17,483 bases of DNA. Origin: Pseudomonadales bacterium (GTDB taxonomy: Bacteria; Pseudomonadota; Gammaproteobacteria; Pseudomonadales; Azotimanducaceae). The stretch is taken from NCBI GenBank assembly GCA_029244465.1, contig JAQWQN010000019.1, positions 1-17,483 of the forward strand. Direction: 5' to 3'. Positions 15,148 through 17,483 of the stretch are shown here, one piece after another. The notes under the pieces were generated by a model. That model worked only from the letters and a program-made list of their open reading frames with translations, did no database searches and had not been told where the DNA came from. Each line of letters starts with the position of its first letter. Within the stretch, counting starts at the first letter, position 1. The translations under genes were made by a program, and so were the position numbers.

Positions 15148-16038
15148 ATGAGCTTGTCTGAATACAAAGTCTACCCCGATGTGGACAATCTAATGGCCGA
15201 GATCAAGCGATATGATCTCTATGAGCACGTTGTAGAACTCGAGGCATACGGTATGACGATCGTTCCGCCGGAGAAAATGCAGGCAAGCGACGGCTTTATC
15301 GAGAAGTTGCGCGAAGCCATTATTCGCACCTGTGAAAAGCGCAATGGCTGCAAGATCGGAGACTATCGCACAGCCGCTCCCGCCATCGCTGAAGTGAGCA
15401 AGAACAGCTGGGATCTATTGGAAGAGGATGAGGTTTTTGTCGAGGCGGCGATCAATCCTGTAAACGTCGCTCTGGTGCGGTGGTTGTTAGGCCAGAGTGC
15501 CGTGTTTTCAGGCCAAACCTGGATTATTAAGGGTCAAGGGAGTGACGGCCTCGGATTGCACAGTGACTCTCACGGCATACCGCCAGGCGCCGGTCAAATT
15601 GCACATATGTGTAACGCTTCTTGGATCTGTACAGACTACACAGGATCTAGTGACGGCCCGACAGTCTTCGTGCCTGGAAGTCATCATTATGGACGAGCGA
15701 CTCTGCCGCATGAATCGGATCGAGACAAAACGGGGTATAAGTTTGTGCCATTAATTGCCAAAGCAGGCTCCTTGGCAATTTGGAATGGCGCGACTTGGCA
15801 TGCTTCCGAGCCGAGAACAAACCCTGGATTACGGGTGACGTTGGTACAAAATTACATGCGCTCCTATATGCGCCCCCAACACAACTATGAGCAGGGTACA
15901 TCGCCACAGCTCCTAGATAAGTATCCTGAACTCAAGCGTCTGATTGGCGCCGCCCTGTACCCCTACGAGGACAGTCAGAATCCGGATAGGGACCGGGTCG
16001 CGCCCTTCATGCGTGCGGGAACAGATCCTTTTGCCTAG
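15148..16038 (+). CDS. Phytanoyl-CoA dioxygenase-like Fe(II)/2-oxoglutarate oxygenase
   Basis: This is a 296-residue protein of the PhyH family. The iron-binding triad is H138-S-D140 in GLHSDSHG and H218 in ATWHASEPR. R229 in GLRVTL is the expected 2-oxoglutarate carboxylate ligand. GPTVFVPGSHH (170-180) is the conserved strand and turn before the distal His. Family members hydroxylate acyl-CoAs or small lipophilic molecules with O2 and 2-oxoglutarate, releasing succinate and CO2. The ATG at 15148 has GAGG at 15137-15140. It lies 41 bases after the DUF35 gene on the same strand, so it is probably the third gene of that operon. It may supply a hydroxyl group for the aldolase-like step; this link is inference. 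Its stop shares bases with the stop of the convergent TPR gene (CTAG, 16035-16038). Confidence 0.9.
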   Translation: MSLSEYKVYPDVDNLMAEIKRYDLYEHVVELEAYGMTIVPPEKMQASDGFIEKLREAIIRTCEKRNGCKIGDYRTAAPAIAEVSKNSWDLLEEDEVFVEAAINPVNVALVRWLLGQSAVFSGQTWIIKGQGSDGLGLHSDSHGIPPGAGQIAHMCNASWICTDYTGSSDGPTVFVPGSHHYGRATLPHESDRDKTGYKFVPLIAKAGSLAIWNGATWHASEPRTNPGLRVTLVQNYMRSYMRPQHNYEQGTSPQLLDKYPELKRLIGAALYPYEDSQNPDRDRVAPFMRAGTDPFA

Positions 16039-16580
16039 GTGGTAAAACGGCGAAGGTAGAGATTGATCCTCTCGAGATTCTGCTGCGCGTTGCGGCTGTA
16101 GGGCTGGATCTCAAGCACCGCCTCGAATGCATCTTGCGCTTCGAGGTATTGATTTAGCGCGAGATGTACGAGTCCAAGCCCAGAGAGCGCACCGAAATGT
16201 CGAGGCTCAAGGGCTAAGGTGCGTTCGATGTCTTGAGCTGACGCGCTATAGTCTCCGAGTAAGTAATAGAGGGTAGCGCGCTTGTTCCATGCTTCGGCGA
16301 ATTCTGGTTCGTCCTCGATCAGCGCCGTGAAGACCTGTAGCGCCCTAGATCGATTCTGCGCCATCGCCAGCATGCCTTGGCGAAGGCGGGCTTCAATTTT
16401 TGGATTCTGATGTTGAAGCCAGATTTGCCAGATCTTTTGCTCGATCTCCGCCGATGCGCGGGCCTGACTTGTTTGACTCATTGATCTGAACAGGTCGTTC
16501 AGGCGTGGATCACGTTGGTCAGCGTTCGCAAAGTTTGAACACAGAACCCAAAAAAGGCAGTGACAGATAAGCTGTTTCAT
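16035..16580 (-). CDS. Exported TPR-repeat protein
   Basis: This 181-residue protein has a signal peptide (MKQLICHCLFWVLCSNFANA, cleavage before DQRDP) and about two to three tetratricopeptide repeats. The conserved block AEAWNKRATLYYLLGDYSAS is followed by LEPRHFGALSGLGLVHLAL and a final QPYSRNAQQNLERI. The N-terminal DPRLNDLF and the AEIEQKIWQIW segment match a proteobacterial family of small periplasmic TPR proteins of unknown partner. I choose ATG 16580 because it begins the signal peptide and follows AGAGGG. The frame is open to 16634, but the extra 18 residues are polar and would bury the signal peptide. It lies 50 bases after recQ on the same strand and may be co-transcribed with it. 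A scaffold role in the periplasm is the family expectation. Confidence 0.82.
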   Translation of the reverse strand: MKQLICHCLFWVLCSNFANADQRDPRLNDLFRSMSQTSQARASAEIEQKIWQIWLQHQNPKIEARLRQGMLAMAQNRSRALQVFTALIEDEPEFAEAWNKRATLYYLLGDYSASAQDIERTLALEPRHFGALSGLGLVHLALNQYLEAQDAFEAVLEIQPYSRNAQQNLERINLYLRRFTT

Positions 16581-16630
16581 ACGACCCTCTGGTGAAGTTT
16601 TTCGGGATGATGAGTCGCTCGATAAGCGGC

Positions 16631-17483
16631 TCAATGTGAATTGATGACGTGCAGGAACTGCTCGCCGTACTTGCTCAGTTTTGCCTGGCCGATCCCAGTT
16701 AATTCTAGCAGACTGACAGCAGTTTTCGGGCGAAGCTCGACCATTTCCAGCAGCGTTGCATCGTGAAAAACGACATAAGGTGGTATGCCCGCTTCCGTCG
16801 CGATCGTTTTTCGCAATTCGCGCAGAGCGTCCATTAACGGCTCGTCTTCGATTTCGAGTTTGTAGGTGCTCTTGGGGCGTCGTTTCTTTACTTTGCTCTG
16901 ATCCTCACGCAGCTTAAGCTCGGCGTCTCCCTTTAGCAGCGCGCGACTTTTTTCCGAGAGTTTGAGAGCACCGTGGTGTGCATGATCAACCAGCAAATAG
17001 CCTCGCACGACAAGTTGACGGTAAATAGAACGCCACTGCTGGTCGGAGATCTCCGTACCGATGGCAAAAGTGCTGAGCCGATCATGGCCATTCTGCACGA
17101 TCCGGTCGCTGTGCTCGCCTCGCAATACATCAGTTACATAGGCTGCGCCGAAGCGCTGGCCGGTTCGGTAGACACAGGATAAGGCTTTTTGCGCGGCTTC
17201 TGTTGCATCCCATGTTACGGGTGGGGTTAAACAGATGTCGCAATTCCCGCAATATTCGGGGCCTTGTTCGCCAAAGTAATGCAATAGCGCTTGCCGCCGG
17301 CAGGTTGTCAGCTCACACCAACCGAGCAGCCCATCGAGCTTAGTTCGTTCGATCCTTTTGTGGGCTGGATCGGCTTGGGATTCGTCGACCATGCGGCCGA
17401 GGCGGACGACGTCTTGAAGACCGTAGATCATCCACGCGTCCGCGGGCTGGCCATCGCGTCCTCCGCGGCCAGTTTCCTGATAG
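16631..17483 (-). CDS. recQ: ATP-dependent DNA helicase RecQ, C-terminal part (cut by window edge)
   Basis: The frame is open to the window end, so the true start lies outside. The first visible residues are YQETGRGGRDG, which is helicase motif VI of RecQ with its arginine finger. Next comes the zinc-binding subdomain, with WCELTTCRRQALLHYFGE and CGNCDIC supplying four cysteines. The RQC winged helix follows (about RTGQRFGAAYVTDVLRG to the GYLLVDHAHHGALKLSE region), and the protein ends with an HRDC domain (EPLMDALRELRKTIATEAG through TGIGQAKLSKYGEQFL). RecQ unwinds DNA 3' to 5' in recombination and restart of stalled forks. About 283 residues are visible of a usual 600-700. An internal ATG at 17431 is not the start. 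It is a housekeeping gene that likely marks the edge of the catabolic region. Confidence 0.95.
   Translation of the reverse strand, partial: YQETGRGGRDGQPADAWMIYGLQDVVRLGRMVDESQADPAHKRIERTKLDGLLGWCELTTCRRQALLHYFGEQGPEYCGNCDICLTPPVTWDATEAAQKALSCVYRTGQRFGAAYVTDVLRGEHSDRIVQNGHDRLSTFAIGTEISDQQWRSIYRQLVVRGYLLVDHAHHGALKLSEKSRALLKGDAELKLREDQSKVKKRRPKSTYKLEIEDEPLMDALRELRKTIATEAGIPPYVVFHDATLLEMVELRPKTAVSLLELTGIGQAKLSKYGEQFLHVINSH

Noticed and set aside
16581..16634. Longer TPR protein starting at 16634.
   Set aside because: It would place 18 polar residues before a clear signal peptide and overlap the recQ stop.
1..17483. CRISPR arrays, defence islands, prophage, insertion sequences or tRNA genes.
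   Set aside because: No spaced direct repeats, transposase, integrase or tRNA-like cloverleaf was seen; RecQ here is a normal housekeeping helicase rather than part of a defence set.

Overview
The window looks like chromosomal DNA of a free-living, probably aquatic proteobacterium, most likely a gammaproteobacterium. This rests on moderate GC, ordinary Shine-Dalgarno starts, a RecQ gene, and catabolic families (LCC-type acyl-CoA carboxylase, SCP-x-like thiolase with DUF35, PhyH dioxygenase, secreted 'GKPDLSG' proteins) that are common in marine steroid, terpenoid and lipid degraders. The taxonomic guess comes from family memory only; no database was searched. I see no rRNA, tRNA, CRISPR array, insertion sequence, phage gene or integrase.

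Layout. 14-535 (-) is a short-chain dehydrogenase cut by an in-frame TGA. 690-1964 (+) is a beta-lactamase-fold serine hydrolase. 2087-5467 (-) is a single-chain biotin-dependent acyl-CoA carboxylase. 5792-6547 (+) is a glutathione-transferase-like protein with a perfect 9-bp dyad just upstream. 6602-7951 (-) is an MFS transporter. 8142-9212 (+) is a secreted protein of unknown function. 9459-10676 (+) is a cytochrome P450, followed after 54 bases by a Tat-exported esterase (10731-11741, +). 11743-13164 (-) is an Atg22/UMF1-type MFS transporter. 13330-16038 (+) is a tight three-gene set: a cysteine-less thiolase-fold protein, its DUF35 zinc-ribbon/OB partner, and a phytanoyl-CoA-dioxygenase-like enzyme. 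16035-16580 (-) is a periplasmic TPR protein, and 16631-17483 (-) is the C-terminal part of RecQ, cut by the window edge. The last two look like a housekeeping border.

How the genes may work together (inference). The contents fit an accessory catabolic region for a bulky, ester-bearing or branched hydrophobic compound such as a steroid, terpenoid or branched lipid. Hydrolases would free the alcohol or acid. The P450, the dehydrogenase and the Fe(II)/2-oxoglutarate dioxygenase would oxidise it. The carboxylase and the aldolase-like thiolase/DUF35 pair would act on CoA thioesters, and the two MFS carriers would move substrate or product. The usual acyl-CoA dehydrogenases, MaoC hydratases and CoA ligase are not in the window, so no full pathway is shown.

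The strongest lead is the thiolase-fold gene. Both catalytic cysteines and the usual active-site histidines appear to be replaced, with tyrosines at 297 and 347. This resembles the steroid side-chain retro-aldolase Ltp2 paired with ChsH2-DUF35. Here its gene is followed by a dioxygenase gene rather than by the usual dehydrogenase and hydratase genes.
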